Numbered from the stretch's first letter, positions 18,297-27,824 are shown. The stretch is DNA of 64,000 bases from Planctomycetota bacterium (GCA_014237855.1 JABACD010000008.1:62001-126000), one strand, 5' to 3'. The notes: a model not told the origin generated them from the letters alone. Translations and numbers: made by a program.

Positions 18297-21200
18297 ATGA
18301 ACCGCCTCTTGCTTCTCTCATTGCTGCCCTTGGCGGTCTGCCTGCTACCGTCCAGCACCCTCGCGGATCTCGACTATCCCGACTTCAACAGCAGCGCGGG
18401 CCTCGCCTTGCAGGGAGATGCCCTGACGACGGCCAGTCTCCTGAGACTCACGAGTGCTTCGAACAACGAGCGTGGTGCTGCCTGGTTCACCTCCGCCCAG
18501 CGGGTCTCCACACCCTGGATAGCGGACTTCGAGTTCCAGCTACTTGGTGGCCCCGGAGCAGACGGGTTTGCCTTCGTCATCCAGAACGACTCCACCTCGA
18601 GTCTCAGCGGTACCGGCTGCCAGCTTGGCTATCACGGGATCCCCAACAGCATTGCGATCGAGTTCGACAGCTACTCCAACTCCTCTTGCGGAGTTGGAAG
18701 CGTCAGCGACATCGGGGTTCCACACATCAGCGTCCACACCCTGGGCACATCGCCGAACTCCGTCGATGAGGCCGCCTCGATTGGTGCGACAGCGCTGGTT
18801 CCCGCCTTCTCGGATGGTGGAGTGCACACAGCTCAGGTTCGCTACATCCCCGGGAACCTGTTCATCTACGTGGATGACATGGTCACTCCCGTGCTCACGG
18901 TGGCAGTCGACCTGCAAGCCACGCTGTCCCTTGGCAGTCAGAGTGCCTGGCTGGGCTTCACCGCAGCAACCGGAGGCCTGAACGAGACCCACGACATCCT
19001 CAGCTTCCACTTCGACGAGGACGCGACCACTGGCAGTGGCAACTCCCCCCCCAGCCAACCGGCCATGACCGAGCCCGCGGTCGACGGACAGATTCTCAAT
19101 CCCTCCGATGTGCACATGGAGACGACGCCATTCGTCGATGCCGACATCGGGGATCAGCACCTCTGCTCGGACTTCGAGATCTGGCAGCTCGCCCCGCCCG
19201 AACGTGTCTGGTACACGTCCTGCATCGGCGGTGTCACCAAGCTGCACACCCACCTGGGTGACGGGCTCTTCGAGAACTCCCACAGCGGCCTCACTGAGCT
19301 CAAGGCAGGCACTCAGTACCGGGTGCGGGCCAGACACCGTGACGACAGCAGCGATCCCCTGACCGAATGGAGCCCCTGGGGTGAGCGACTATTCATCACG
19401 GGATCTGCATCGAACACCTTCCCGCTGGTCACCGAGGAGATCGAGGATCACCCCGCACCGAACTGGTCCGAGAAGGTCAGTGGCCAGCAGGTCGTACTTC
19501 CAGCCGGAACGCCCCCTGCATTCATGCGGCTGGATCATCCGCAGCACGGCTTGCTCCTCGAGTACGCAGGCTTCGACGGCAACTCCAACACGATCACCAA
19601 CCCCCCTGAGCTGTCTGAGCACGTGGATGTACGCCTGCACCTCCATGGTGGTTCAAGCGGCCTGAGCCTGCCCGAAACCGACCTGGTCGTTTACGACCAT
19701 GACTGCTCGCGCTTCGAGATCTTGCTTCCCTCCGTCAATCTGAGTGCAGGTCAGTCGGCCTACTTCTGGGTTGCCGACGGTGGTCCGACCTACGTCGGAA
19801 ACAGCGGACAAGACGAACCGGATTTCATGACCCTGGCTCGCGGCCTCGACATCCCCTGGGCCGTCAAGCAGCCAGGATTTCAAGTGGAGAGCTTCGCAGA
19901 GGGATTCACCCTGCCGGTCAACATCGCCTTCGTCCACGACCCAGGACCTCAACCCGATGCACCCTTCTTCTACGTGACCGAACTCTACGGCCAGGTACGG
20001 GTTGTTCGCAGAAATGGATCGGTAGGGACCTTTGCGAGCGGCCTGGTGGACTTCATCAGGACCGGCAACTTCCCCGGTAGCGGCGAGCAAGGCCTGGCAG
20101 GTATCGCCATTGATCCGACCTCTGGAGACGTGTTCGTGAGTGTATTGCATGACTCGGTCTCGAACCCGGGGACTCACTATCCGAAGGTCGTGCGCCTTTC
20201 CAGTACGGACGGTGGTCAAACCGCAGCCCTTCAGACCACCATCATCGACATGGTGGGAGAATCTCAGGGACAGTCTCACCAGATCTCGAACCTCACCATC
20301 CACCCCGATGGGAAGTTACTGGTTCACATGGGTGATGGCTTCAACACCTCCACCGCCCTGAACCTCGACTCCTATCGCGGTAAGATCCTGAGGATGAATC
20401 TCGACGGTTCACCAGCCACTGACAATCCCTTCTACAACCCGGGCAACGGCACAAACGCTTCCGACTTCATCTGGGCTTATGGCGTCCGCAATCCATTTGG
20501 CGGAGCCTGGCGCGCTCTCGATGGCTTGCAGTATCTGGTGGGGAACGGGCCTTCCGTCGACCGAATTGGTCAGGTGATCGGCGGTCGAAATTTCGGCTGG
20601 ACCGGTACCAACACCAGCATGAGCACCAACGCTCTGTTCATGTGGAACCCCGCACACGGGCCGGTGAACCTGGCCTTCGTTCAGCCTCAGACCTTTGGTG
20701 GCAGCGGCTTCCCCGCAGAGAAGATGGACCACGCATTTGTGAGTGAGTCGGGCCCGACTTACGCCACGGGAGGACAGGCGAGAGGGAAGCGCATCTCAGA
20801 ATTCGTCCTTGATGCCAGTGGCAACCTGCTCAGCGGACCGATCCCTCTGCTGGAGTACGCGGGTACTGGCAAGGAGACGGCCGTCGGTCTGGCCGCGGGC
20901 CCCGATGGCCTCTACATGACCTCTCTCTATCGAGATCAAGGCTTCAATCCCACGTCGTCAGGTGCACGGATCTATCGCGTCTACGCCACGCCGGGCTGGG
21001 ACTGCAACGGAAACGGGATCGAGGACGCCTGCGACATCGCATCGGGAGTCGAGCTGGACCTCGACGGCAATGGCTTACCCGATTCGTGCGACTGCGCGGG
21101 GGTCAGCTTCTGTGAGGCAACCGTGAACTCCACGGGCAGGCCTGCCAGCATTTCATCCAATGGGATCTGCAGCATTGCAGCCAACCTCTTCGTGGTGAGT

Positions 21201-21494
21201 GCGCAATCGGTCCCCGACACACCTGGAGTGTTCTTCTTCTCACAGAACCGGCAGAACAATGGCCAGGGCATTCCCTTCTACAATGGGAGGCTGTGTGTCG
21301 GCCCTGGTGTCATCCGACTACCGGTGACTCTTGGCTCCGGAGGCACCGCCTCCTATCAACTGGACTTCACGGCGGGCTCTGCCGCCCAGATTCAGCCTGG
21401 CCAGACCTGGCACTTCCAGTACTGGTATCGTGACGTCCTCGGGGGAGGGGCGGGCGTCAACACCTCGGACGCGCTCAGCGTGGCCTTCCAGTAG
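18297..21494 (+). CDS. secreted L-type lectin / sugar-dehydrogenase-like propeller protein with planctomycete C-terminal module
   Basis: A 1065-residue exported protein with a signal peptide at 1-23. Residues about 24-240 read as a legume-type (L-type) lectin beta-sandwich: DGFAFVIQND, SIAIEFDSYSN and a final SFHFDED strand. Fibronectin-like strands with a WSPWGE segment follow to about 365, then a region I cannot assign. From about 525 to 895 there is a glucose/sorbosone-dehydrogenase-type six-bladed propeller (GEQGLAGIAIDP, YRGKILRMNLDG, WAYGVRNPFG). A D-C-N-G-N-G and D-L-D-G-N-G calcium-type pair precedes the C-terminal module (about 935-1065), which contains FQYWYRD. It would bind and perhaps oxidise glycans outside the cell; PQQ dependence is inferred only from family. 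Confidence 0.82.
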   Translation: MNRLLLLSLLPLAVCLLPSSTLADLDYPDFNSSAGLALQGDALTTASLLRLTSASNNERGAAWFTSAQRVSTPWIADFEFQLLGGPGADGFAFVIQNDSTSSLSGTGCQLGYHGIPNSIAIEFDSYSNSSCGVGSVSDIGVPHISVHTLGTSPNSVDEAASIGATALVPAFSDGGVHTAQVRYIPGNLFIYVDDMVTPVLTVAVDLQATLSLGSQSAWLGFTAATGGLNETHDILSFHFDEDATTGSGNSPPSQPAMTEPAVDGQILNPSDVHMETTPFVDADIGDQHLCSDFEIWQLAPPERVWYTSCIGGVTKLHTHLGDGLFENSHSGLTELKAGTQYRVRARHRDDSSDPLTEWSPWGERLFITGSASNTFPLVTEEIEDHPAPNWSEKVSGQQVVLPAGTPPAFMRLDHPQHGLLLEYAGFDGNSNTITNPPELSEHVDVRLHLHGGSSGLSLPETDLVVYDHDCSRFEILLPSVNLSAGQSAYFWVADGGPTYVGNSGQDEPDFMTLARGLDIPWAVKQPGFQVESFAEGFTLPVNIAFVHDPGPQPDAPFFYVTELYGQVRVVRRNGSVGTFASGLVDFIRTGNFPGSGEQGLAGIAIDPTSGDVFVSVLHDSVSNPGTHYPKVVRLSSTDGGQTAALQTTIIDMVGESQGQSHQISNLTIHPDGKLLVHMGDGFNTSTALNLDSYRGKILRMNLDGSPATDNPFYNPGNGTNASDFIWAYGVRNPFGGAWRALDGLQYLVGNGPSVDRIGQVIGGRNFGWTGTNTSMSTNALFMWNPAHGPVNLAFVQPQTFGGSGFPAEKMDHAFVSESGPTYATGGQARGKRISEFVLDASGNLLSGPIPLLEYAGTGKETAVGLAAGPDGLYMTSLYRDQGFNPTSSGARIYRVYATPGWDCNGNGIEDACDIASGVELDLDGNGLPDSCDCAGVSFCEATVNSTGRPASISSNGICSIAANLFVVSAQSVPDTPGVFFFSQNRQNNGQGIPFYNGRLCVGPGVIRLPVTLGSGGTASYQLDFTAGSAAQIQPGQTWHFQYWYRDVLGGGAGVNTSDALSVAFQ

Positions 21495-21510
21495 GGCAAG
21501 AACCTGCGAG

Positions 21511-21525
21511 CCGCCTATCAGGCGG
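21511..21525. terminator. short hairpin between convergent genes
   Basis: CCGCC (21511-21515) and GGCGG (21521-21525) flank the loop TATCA, between the lectin gene stop and the convergent yqgE stop. The stem is short and has no T-tract. Confidence 0.25.
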
Positions 21526-21558
21526 AGAAGAGAAGCTCCCGTCAGCTGGCACGGGTGT

Positions 21559-22152
21559 TCAGTTCCAACCGATATCAGGGGGCATCGAGGCCAGGTCCTC
21601 GCCCTCGCGGCCCAGGGAGCGCAAGGCAGCTTGCCAGGCCTCCTCCTGATCATCGCGTCCACCTCGGTCCATGCCGAAGATCAGGTTGGGGTTCATCGGC
21701 AGCGGCACCCAGGACCCAGCCTCGAGCTCGGTATCGAGCTGGCCAGGGCCCCAGCCTGCACAGCCGAGCACGAATCGAATGCCATGATGAGCGCTCGTAT
21801 CCTCGTTCGCGGTCAAGAGGGTACAGACGTCGTCCAGGTCGCCTCCCAGGTAGACCCCCTCGGCGGTCTTGAAGCCACCAGGAATCTGGGCTGGATACTG
21901 GTGGAGGATCTGCAAGGTGTCGTTTTGAACCGGTCCCCCCCAGGCCACAGGCAGCTGTAGCTGGCCGAGCACAGGGTGCTCCGGCATCAGGCGGTCGATC
22001 GTGATCGTCGATCGCTTGTTGAACACGAGGCCGTAGGCACCCTCCGCCGTGTGCTCGCAGATGACCATCACGGTGTGCATGAAGTTCGGATCCAGCAGGT
22101 CCGGTGCAGAGGCGAGCAGGGTCCCCGCCGCTATGTGGATGCTCTCGGGCAT
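21559..22152 (-). CDS. YqgE/AlgH family protein
   Basis: A 197-residue protein of the YqgE/AlgH (DUF179) family, whose biochemical role is unresolved. Typical elements are the N-terminal G-T-L-L-A-S-A-P-D-L-L-D-P-N-F, then VMVICEHTAEGAYGLVFNK, VAWGGPVQ and the C-terminal GCAGWGPGQLDTELEAGSW. The gene lies 17 bases after rlmD on the same strand and is probably co-transcribed with it. The start at 22152 gives the usual family N-terminus; a longer start at 22194 would overlap rlmD. Confidence 0.92.
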   Translation of the reverse strand: MPESIHIAAGTLLASAPDLLDPNFMHTVMVICEHTAEGAYGLVFNKRSTITIDRLMPEHPVLGQLQLPVAWGGPVQNDTLQILHQYPAQIPGGFKTAEGVYLGGDLDDVCTLLTANEDTSAHHGIRFVLGCAGWGPGQLDTELEAGSWVPLPMNPNLIFGMDRGGRDDQEEAWQAALRSLGREGEDLASMPPDIGWN

Positions 22153-22169
22153 GCTGTCAATTCTAGCCC

Positions 22170-23591
22170 CTACCTCGTCAGTGTGACCACGCACTCAACG
22201 TGCGGAGTGTGAGGAAAGAGATCCACGGGCCTTATACGCTGAATTCGATAGCCACCCTCAATGAGGTGAGCGATGTCCTGGGCACCGTTGTGCAGATTGC
22301 AGGACACGTAGACGAGGCGCTCAGGCGCAAGCTCGAGCAGCTTTCCGACCATCTTCGGATGAAGTCCAGCCCGCGGCGGATCCACCAGGACGACATCTGG
22401 TCGCGCGAGCACCGAATCGGGGGCCAGGGTGGCGTCGATCTCGGTCAGCACATCCCCCTCGAAGAAGCGGACGTTTCGGACCTCGTTACGCTCGGCATTC
22501 AGCCGGGCATCAGCCACTGCGTCGGCCACCTGCTCAAACGCCAGGACCTCTCGGACTGCGGGAGCGACCATCAGCGCAATCGTGCCGGCACCGGAATACA
22601 GATCGTAGACCACCTCGTCCCCGTTCAGCGCGGCCTCCTCGCGCACGATCTCGAACAGACGCTCGGCCTGCAGGGTATTTGTCTGGAAGAAGGAGCGAGC
22701 TGAGATTCGAAAACGGAGCCCAAGGAGCTCTTCCTCGATGTAGCCTGGCCCGTGAAGAACGATCTCGCGCTCACCAACAGCAACATCCGCGACCCCCTCG
22801 TTGATCGATTGGATGAGTGTCGTGATCTCGGGATGCGCCTCGAGTAGACCACGCGCAAAGGGCTCGAAGAGGGCGCAGTTCTCCTCGGAGGTCACGACGT
22901 TGACCATGACCTCGCCCGTGTGAACCCCGTGCCGAAGGACAAGGTGACGCAAGAAGCCGACATGCTCACGAATGTCCCACAGGGGAAGCTGCTGCTCTCT
23001 GGCAAGTTCACGAGCCGTGCCGAGAATTGCCTCCCCCTGCTCGAATACGATGTGGCACTCGGCCAGGTCGATCACCTTGAGGTAGAGTCCCGGCGCATGC
23101 AAGCCAACCGCAAAGTCTGCGTCGACCCCTTCCGGCTCGTGCGGCGCCACCCAGCGGCGGTTGCCGAAGGTGAACTCCATCTTGTTGCGATAGCGCCAGG
23201 GATTCTCGCAACCGAGCACCGCTTCGACCTCAGGGAGGTCAGTCAAGCCAGCGGCGGACAACGCCTCACTCACCAGGAGGTGCTTCTGCTCGAGCTGCAC
23301 CCCGTAGTCACACGACTGAAAGGCACAACCACCACAGCTCTCCGAATGCCGGCAAGGTGCCTGCACCCGTGCCGCCCCCTCCTCGATCAGCTCAGCGGAG
23401 CGACCGTCCAGATGGTGGCGACGTCTCTTGTGGACCTGAAAGCCCAGGCGGTCCCCAGGCACCCCGGTGCGCAGGCTGAAGGTGTAGTCCCCCGAGCTAC
23501 CATGGGCCAGCCCTCGGCGATCGTAGCGGAGGATCATGCCCTCGAGTCTGTCGCCGCGACGCGGCTTGCGGGTGGATGAAGGTGAGTCCAT
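22170..23591 (-). CDS. rlmD: 23S rRNA (uracil-C5)-methyltransferase, RlmD/TrmA family
   Basis: A 473-residue SAM-dependent RNA m5U methyltransferase. The N-terminal part is a TRAM-like RNA-binding domain, followed by an Fe-S cysteine cluster (CRHSESCGGCAFQSC, then further Cys). The methyltransferase domain has YDLYSGAGTIAL for SAM binding, VLVDPPRAGLHP, and the catalytic Cys431 in YVSCNLHN. A Fe-S cluster is typical of RlmC/RlmD and absent in TrmA. RlmD rather than RlmC is a best guess. The ATG at 23591 lies 10 bases after TAGACT. Confidence 0.85.
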   Translation of the reverse strand: MDSPSSTRKPRRGDRLEGMILRYDRRGLAHGSSGDYTFSLRTGVPGDRLGFQVHKRRRHHLDGRSAELIEEGAARVQAPCRHSESCGGCAFQSCDYGVQLEQKHLLVSEALSAAGLTDLPEVEAVLGCENPWRYRNKMEFTFGNRRWVAPHEPEGVDADFAVGLHAPGLYLKVIDLAECHIVFEQGEAILGTARELAREQQLPLWDIREHVGFLRHLVLRHGVHTGEVMVNVVTSEENCALFEPFARGLLEAHPEITTLIQSINEGVADVAVGEREIVLHGPGYIEEELLGLRFRISARSFFQTNTLQAERLFEIVREEAALNGDEVVYDLYSGAGTIALMVAPAVREVLAFEQVADAVADARLNAERNEVRNVRFFEGDVLTEIDATLAPDSVLARPDVVLVDPPRAGLHPKMVGKLLELAPERLVYVSCNLHNGAQDIAHLIEGGYRIQRIRPVDLFPHTPHVECVVTLTR

Positions 23592-23601
23592 GGGGTCGAG
23601 C

Positions 23602-23607
23602 AGTCTA
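23602..23607 (-). promoter_or_regulatory. -10-like TAGACT upstream of rlmD
   Basis: TAGACT on the minus strand ends 10 bases before the rlmD ATG, with no Shine-Dalgarno sequence. It belongs to the recurring close-spaced TAnnnT pattern. Confidence 0.35.
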
Positions 23608-23687
23608 GGAGGCCATTCCAAGCCCTGCCCCACTGACTGGCTGCAAAAATCGTGGCTCGGTCGGTATTCGCCAACACCTTCGAGGAC

Positions 23688-23693
23688 TAGGTT
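23688..23693 (+). promoter_or_regulatory. -10-like TAGGTT upstream of the vWA/HEAT gene
   Basis: TAGGTT ends 7 bases before the ATG at 23701, the spacing expected of a leaderless transcript. The heptamer GGACTAG occurs twice around it as a direct repeat. Confidence 0.4.
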
Positions 23694-23700
23694 GGACTAG

Positions 23701-25530
23701 ATGCGGAGCTGGAACTCAATTCTTCTCCTCCTGCTGCTCCTCACGGGGGTGGCCCAGGGGGCGCCTGATCAGGATCGATCCGCTGAGCTGGCCCGGATGC
23801 TGGATCGGGCCCTGGTTCTCGGGGATCGGGCCCCGTCCAGGCTCTACTACGGAATCGCTGCTGGACGCGACACCCAGGCCTTCTCGGTCCTCAAGGATGC
23901 CCTGGCTCCACTCGAGGACCCCGGCTCCGCCTGCGCAGCCTATGGAGCCTGCTCACTGTTCAAGGGCTCCGCCATCGAGGATCACGTGGTCGGCTGGCTG
24001 GCCAATCAGACCTTCAAGGCCACTCATCCGGCCCAGCAGCTGGGAGCCACGCAGGCTCTGACCTACTTCTGGCGCACGGCAGAGGAGGATCTCCTGAGGA
24101 TCCTGCGCAATCACCCCGCCAGGGGCTGTCGGGAGCGGGCGCTGGAGCCCATGATCCCGATTCTCACGAGCCGCGGCGATCGAAGCTCTTGCAAGTTGCT
24201 GCTCGACAATGCCTCCCCCACCGGACGGGGACGGCCGGCTCTGATCGGGGCTCTCAAGCACTTCACCTCGACGCCGGCCGAGACCATGATGGCCAGCAAG
24301 CTGCGTGACAAGAAGACCAGCAACGAGATGAAGCTCGTGCTACTCGACAGCTTTGCCGCCCGCAGATCCTCGGTGGCGAGAATCGCCATCGATCGCAGGC
24401 TGAATGATCCGGATGAGGAGGTGCGCCTGAGAGCCATCAACATCCTGGGTCGAGGGGATGACCCGGAGACTCTTCGCAAGCTTCGCGGGGTCGCTCAGCA
24501 GGGGAGCCCTGAGTTCGTGATTGCTGCCATGCTGAGCCTGGCAGAACAGCATGAGGGTGATCCGGATTGGATCAAGGACCTCTACGCCTTCACCCAGTCC
24601 CATGAGATCTCCGTACGCTGCGGCGCGGCCAAGGCCCTGGGGCGCCTTCCAACCCAGGACTCCCTGACCCTACTTCATCGCCTTCTGAAGGACAGGGAGG
24701 TCGAGGTCCAGCTCACCGCACTGGGCGTGATCGCCGAGCACCGCCAGCTACAGTCCATCCCCAAGCTGATTGCCTCCCTGGGAGATCCCCAGGCCCTGAT
24801 CACCCATGAGATCGCTCGCACACTCCGCCTGCTCACCGGCCAGGATCACGGGGTCTCCCGAAAGAGGTGGGAGGCCTGGTTCGACGAGGAGGGTGCGGGC
24901 CTTCAAGTTCCAACGGTAGCAGAGTCCCTCAGGCTCGAGCATGAACGTACTGCCAGGAAGAACCCAACCGGCAAGTATCGGACAGCTTCCTTCTACGGGA
25001 TTGAGATACGCGCCAACAAGATCTGCTTCATTGTTGATACTTCCGGCTCGATGGCCGAGAGAGCAGGTGGCCGCGGCACCTCCTCCCTCTCCAGGAGAAC
25101 GACTCGCATCGCGGTTGCGAAGACGGAGCTCTCCAACTCCCTGAACCAGCTCCTGAATGGCGTCCGCTTCAACATCATCACCTTCGAGAGTCGGGTCAGC
25201 CCCTACCAGAAGAAGCTGATCGAGCTCGACAGCAAGTCACGGGCCGATGCCCTCAAACGAATCAAGAGCTGGCATGCCTCGGGTGGCACGGCGATCTTTG
25301 ACGCCATCAATCTTGCCCTGACCGACAAGGATGTAGAGGCGATCTACTTGCTCACCGATGGAGAGCCAACCGAAGGTCGCCTCATCGACATCGACCAGAT
25401 CCTCGAACGGGTCGATGCGATGACCCGGTCCCGCAAGATCAAGTTCCATGGCGTGGCCATCGGTCAGCGGTCCCGTCTGCTGCGGGAGCTGTCGAGACGA
25501 AGTGGCGGCCAGTACGTGGAGATCTTCTAG
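23701..25530 (+). CDS. exported HEAT-repeat protein with von Willebrand factor A domain
   Basis: A 609-residue protein with a Leu-rich signal peptide (1-20). Residues about 60-390 form HEAT-type helical repeats (DPDEEVRLRAINILG, ISVRCGAAKALGRL, EVQLTALGVIAEH). They close with the RKRWEAWF motif often found after such repeats. A vWA domain occupies about 435-609, with a complete MIDAS start (FIVDTSGSM, Asp446) and LLTDGEPTEG for the third ligand loop. It probably acts as a metal-dependent protein-binding scaffold outside the cytoplasm. It converges on a zinc-ribbon/HEAT gene with a similar C-terminal tail. Confidence 0.82.
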   Translation: MRSWNSILLLLLLLTGVAQGAPDQDRSAELARMLDRALVLGDRAPSRLYYGIAAGRDTQAFSVLKDALAPLEDPGSACAAYGACSLFKGSAIEDHVVGWLANQTFKATHPAQQLGATQALTYFWRTAEEDLLRILRNHPARGCRERALEPMIPILTSRGDRSSCKLLLDNASPTGRGRPALIGALKHFTSTPAETMMASKLRDKKTSNEMKLVLLDSFAARRSSVARIAIDRRLNDPDEEVRLRAINILGRGDDPETLRKLRGVAQQGSPEFVIAAMLSLAEQHEGDPDWIKDLYAFTQSHEISVRCGAAKALGRLPTQDSLTLLHRLLKDREVEVQLTALGVIAEHRQLQSIPKLIASLGDPQALITHEIARTLRLLTGQDHGVSRKRWEAWFDEEGAGLQVPTVAESLRLEHERTARKNPTGKYRTASFYGIEIRANKICFIVDTSGSMAERAGGRGTSSLSRRTTRIAVAKTELSNSLNQLLNGVRFNIITFESRVSPYQKKLIELDSKSRADALKRIKSWHASGGTAIFDAINLALTDKDVEAIYLLTDGEPTEGRLIDIDQILERVDAMTRSRKIKFHGVAIGQRSRLLRELSRRSGGQYVEIF

Positions 25531-25592
25531 GAGTTCGGCGCCCTTCACGGACTCGAGCTGGGCCCCAGCGGCTCAGCCATCCTCGACCAGGG

Positions 25593-26705
25593 TCACTCCG
25601 GCTTCCCATCCTCGCTGTACAGGAAGGCCTTCCAGTTGTCGGCCCACCAAGCGTTCCAGCGCTTGACTGCTGAGTAGCGCTCGTCTCCCGGTCCCCTGGG
25701 GTCGAAGGCGAACTGCTGGCCGCTGATCTCACGTAGGGCACTCACCGCGGCCTCGCGCACGAGCACGTCCGAGTCACCAAGCGTCTCAATCAACCCCTGA
25801 ACCGCTGAACGCGCATTCAAGGCCTCGAGAAGGCGAGCGGTGAGCGCGCGAATGTAGGGATCCTTGTCCTCGAGCAACGGCGATAGGTGACGGATGACTC
25901 CGGGGTCGTCGACGAGGGCCAGAGCGTAGAGCGCGGACACGCGCTCGATCGGGTCCGGATGAGCCAGCTGCGCCATCAGTTCCCCCACCTCTCCAGTGGG
26001 AATGAGGAGCTGCTCGCGCAGGGGAGTCTCCTCATTGCTCTCCCTCTTCTTCTCCTCCAGCAACTCGAACACCCGACCCTGAAGGAAGAGAATCTGCTGC
26101 TCGAGCTCCTCGACCCGGCTCATGGCATCGCCCAGGGTCAGGAGCTGGTCGGTTGACCGGCTCGATGAGTCATCGGGATCTCCATCTCCCTCCGTTGTCC
26201 CCGCTGCCAGTGCAAGCCGTAGCTCCCCCAGCTGACGCTCGTACTCCTCGAATCGACCCAGCTCCTCGTAGACAGCCTCCTCGGCCAGTTGCCTTGCCTT
26301 GTCCACGACACCGGTTCGAGTTCCCATCTGGCGTAACTCGACCTTGGAGGTGCGTGATTCCACCCCTTGGAGAGTCGCGCTCCACTGGCGGTCAACCATC
26401 TCGATGCGAACCAGGAGGGTGACCACTGCGACCAGCGTCAGCACGATCGCTGCCAACCCCATGACAACGCCCAGTCCCGACGAAATCAGTGCATTCCGCC
26501 GTGGCGCCCTGCTCCGAGGACTGCCACCCCCAGGGCCATTCTCGGATGGCTCCGTGCTGGAAGCCCCAAGCTCAGCGGAGTCGCCTCCCATCGCCAGATT
26601 GCAGGCACTGCAGATGATGCGCCCACCCTCGATGAAGGCCTTGCCGGAGTGCAGGTCGGCCTGGGGGACGGCTTCCTGGCAGAGATCACAAAAGTAGAGT
26701 TCCAT
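25593..26705 (-). CDS. zinc-ribbon membrane protein with coiled coil and HEAT repeats
   Basis: A 370-residue protein. The N-terminus carries two CxxC pairs (Cys6/Cys9 and Cys32/Cys35), a cytoplasmic zinc ribbon. A single transmembrane helix spans about 72-99. A charged coiled-coil region (about 105-225) follows. The C-terminal HEAT repeats (about 235-340) include HPDPIERVSALYALALV and SDVLVREAAVSALREI, ending in the KRWNAWW motif. The order implies a cytoplasmic metal-binding head and an exported HEAT domain, or the reverse topology. I recognise the domains but not a named family. Confidence 0.75.
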   Translation of the reverse strand: MELYFCDLCQEAVPQADLHSGKAFIEGGRIICSACNLAMGGDSAELGASSTEPSENGPGGGSPRSRAPRRNALISSGLGVVMGLAAIVLTLVAVVTLLVRIEMVDRQWSATLQGVESRTSKVELRQMGTRTGVVDKARQLAEEAVYEELGRFEEYERQLGELRLALAAGTTEGDGDPDDSSSRSTDQLLTLGDAMSRVEELEQQILFLQGRVFELLEEKKRESNEETPLREQLLIPTGEVGELMAQLAHPDPIERVSALYALALVDDPGVIRHLSPLLEDKDPYIRALTARLLEALNARSAVQGLIETLGDSDVLVREAAVSALREISGQQFAFDPRGPGDERYSAVKRWNAWWADNWKAFLYSEDGKPE

Positions 26706-26788
26706 GTAGGAGGTCGGTGCGGGTCTGGGTGGGGTGGACCTGACCGGAGATCTGGAGTCTGTCTAGTATCGGGGGAGGGCCGAGTTTC

Positions 26789-27343
26789 TCAGCGACTGCC
26801 ACCGATGATCTGAGACGGCTGAACGCCGTCCCCTGCACTGGGGTGGGCCTCGTAGGAGCCGTCGTTCACAGGCATACCTCTCCCGGAACAGTCAAGAGCG
26901 GTGTAGACCCCCAAACAGACGACATTCGCCAGGTTCAGGCTGCGCACTCCCGGCCGGATGGGGACGTAGACGCAGGCCTCCGGGTACCCCTCGATGAGAG
27001 CGCTGGGGAGCCCACGACTCTCTGACCCAAACAAGAGGACGTCATCCGGCTTGAACTCCGTCTCGAAGAGGGACCGACCTCCACGTGCGGAGAACAGCTT
27101 GAGGCGCTGGTCGAGCGCCCTGGGGGACGTCCCTGCCAGGGCTTCCTGGGCAGTTTCCCAGTCGGAATGAACATGCAGGTCAACCATGGGCCAGTAGTCC
27201 AGGCCAGCGCGCTTCAGGTAGCGGTCCTCCAGAGAGAAACCCAGGGGCTCCACAAGATGCAGTCTCAGCCCAGTGGCCGCCGCAAGCCGTGCTGCGCAGC
27301 CGCTGTTGTGGGGAATCTCAGGGTGCAGGAGGACGATTTCCAT
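26789..27343 (-). CDS. trmL: tRNA (cytidine/uridine(34)-2'-O)-methyltransferase
   Basis: A 184-residue SPOUT methyltransferase of the TrmL type, which 2'-O-methylates the wobble base of tRNA-Leu isoacceptors. Family marks are the short start MEIVLLHPEIPHNSG, the LLFGSESRGLP motif near 112-122, and the knot segment IPIRPGVRSLNLANVV near 137-152, which binds SAM. The 30-residue C-terminal extension is longer than usual. I use the ATG at 27343; the open frame to 27529 is unlike the family. The ferredoxin gene lies divergently 194 bases away. Confidence 0.9.
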   Translation of the reverse strand: MEIVLLHPEIPHNSGCAARLAAATGLRLHLVEPLGFSLEDRYLKRAGLDYWPMVDLHVHSDWETAQEALAGTSPRALDQRLKLFSARGGRSLFETEFKPDDVLLFGSESRGLPSALIEGYPEACVYVPIRPGVRSLNLANVVCLGVYTALDCSGRGMPVNDGSYEAHPSAGDGVQPSQIIGGSR

Positions 27344-27537
27344 GGGATTTGGTGGGCAGGCTCGGGAAGAACCCGCCCGTGGAGGATGCTGACTTTTCCT
27401 GTCCGCCCAGTTTCGCACATTCGTGCCATTGGCAGAAGCTGAGTTCTTCCCGTAGGCTTCGCCTTCGACCAATGACCCCCTTGAACGACTCGTTTGCCAA
27501 AGAGCGAGACCCTGCTCCACTCCCTCCATTCACCACC

Positions 27538-27816
27538 ATGCCCAAGATCTCCTTTCCGTCCACTGGCGCGTCCTATGAGGTCCCTGCGGGGACTCCCATG
27601 CTCGACTTCTGCCAGACCAACGAGACTCCCGTGAATTTCGGCTGCACCATGGGCTCCTGCGGAACCTGTGCCTCGGTTATCGAGTGCGAGGAGGGTGCTA
27701 TCGAGGCCGCCAGCGAAGATGAGGTCGAGTTACTCGAGCTGACCACCGACAAGCCCGGAGCGCGCCTTGTCTGTCTTTGCATCGCAAATGGAGATCTGAG
27801 CATCGACCCCGTTTGA
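27538..27816 (+). CDS. plant-type 2Fe-2S ferredoxin
   Basis: A 92-residue ferredoxin. The cluster ligands are clear: C-T-M-G-S-C-G-T-C (C-x4-C-x2-C) and a last cysteine in LVCLCIANG. It is a soluble electron carrier; its partner is not visible here. The ATG at 27538 gives the normal length, while the open frame from 27289 overlaps trmL and has no similarity upstream. It is followed after 22 bases by the BtuF-like gene, so the two are probably one operon. Confidence 0.9.
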   Translation: MPKISFPSTGASYEVPAGTPMLDFCQTNETPVNFGCTMGSCGTCASVIECEEGAIEAASEDEVELLELTTDKPGARLVCLCIANGDLSIDPV

Positions 27817-27824
27817 GCCACGCC

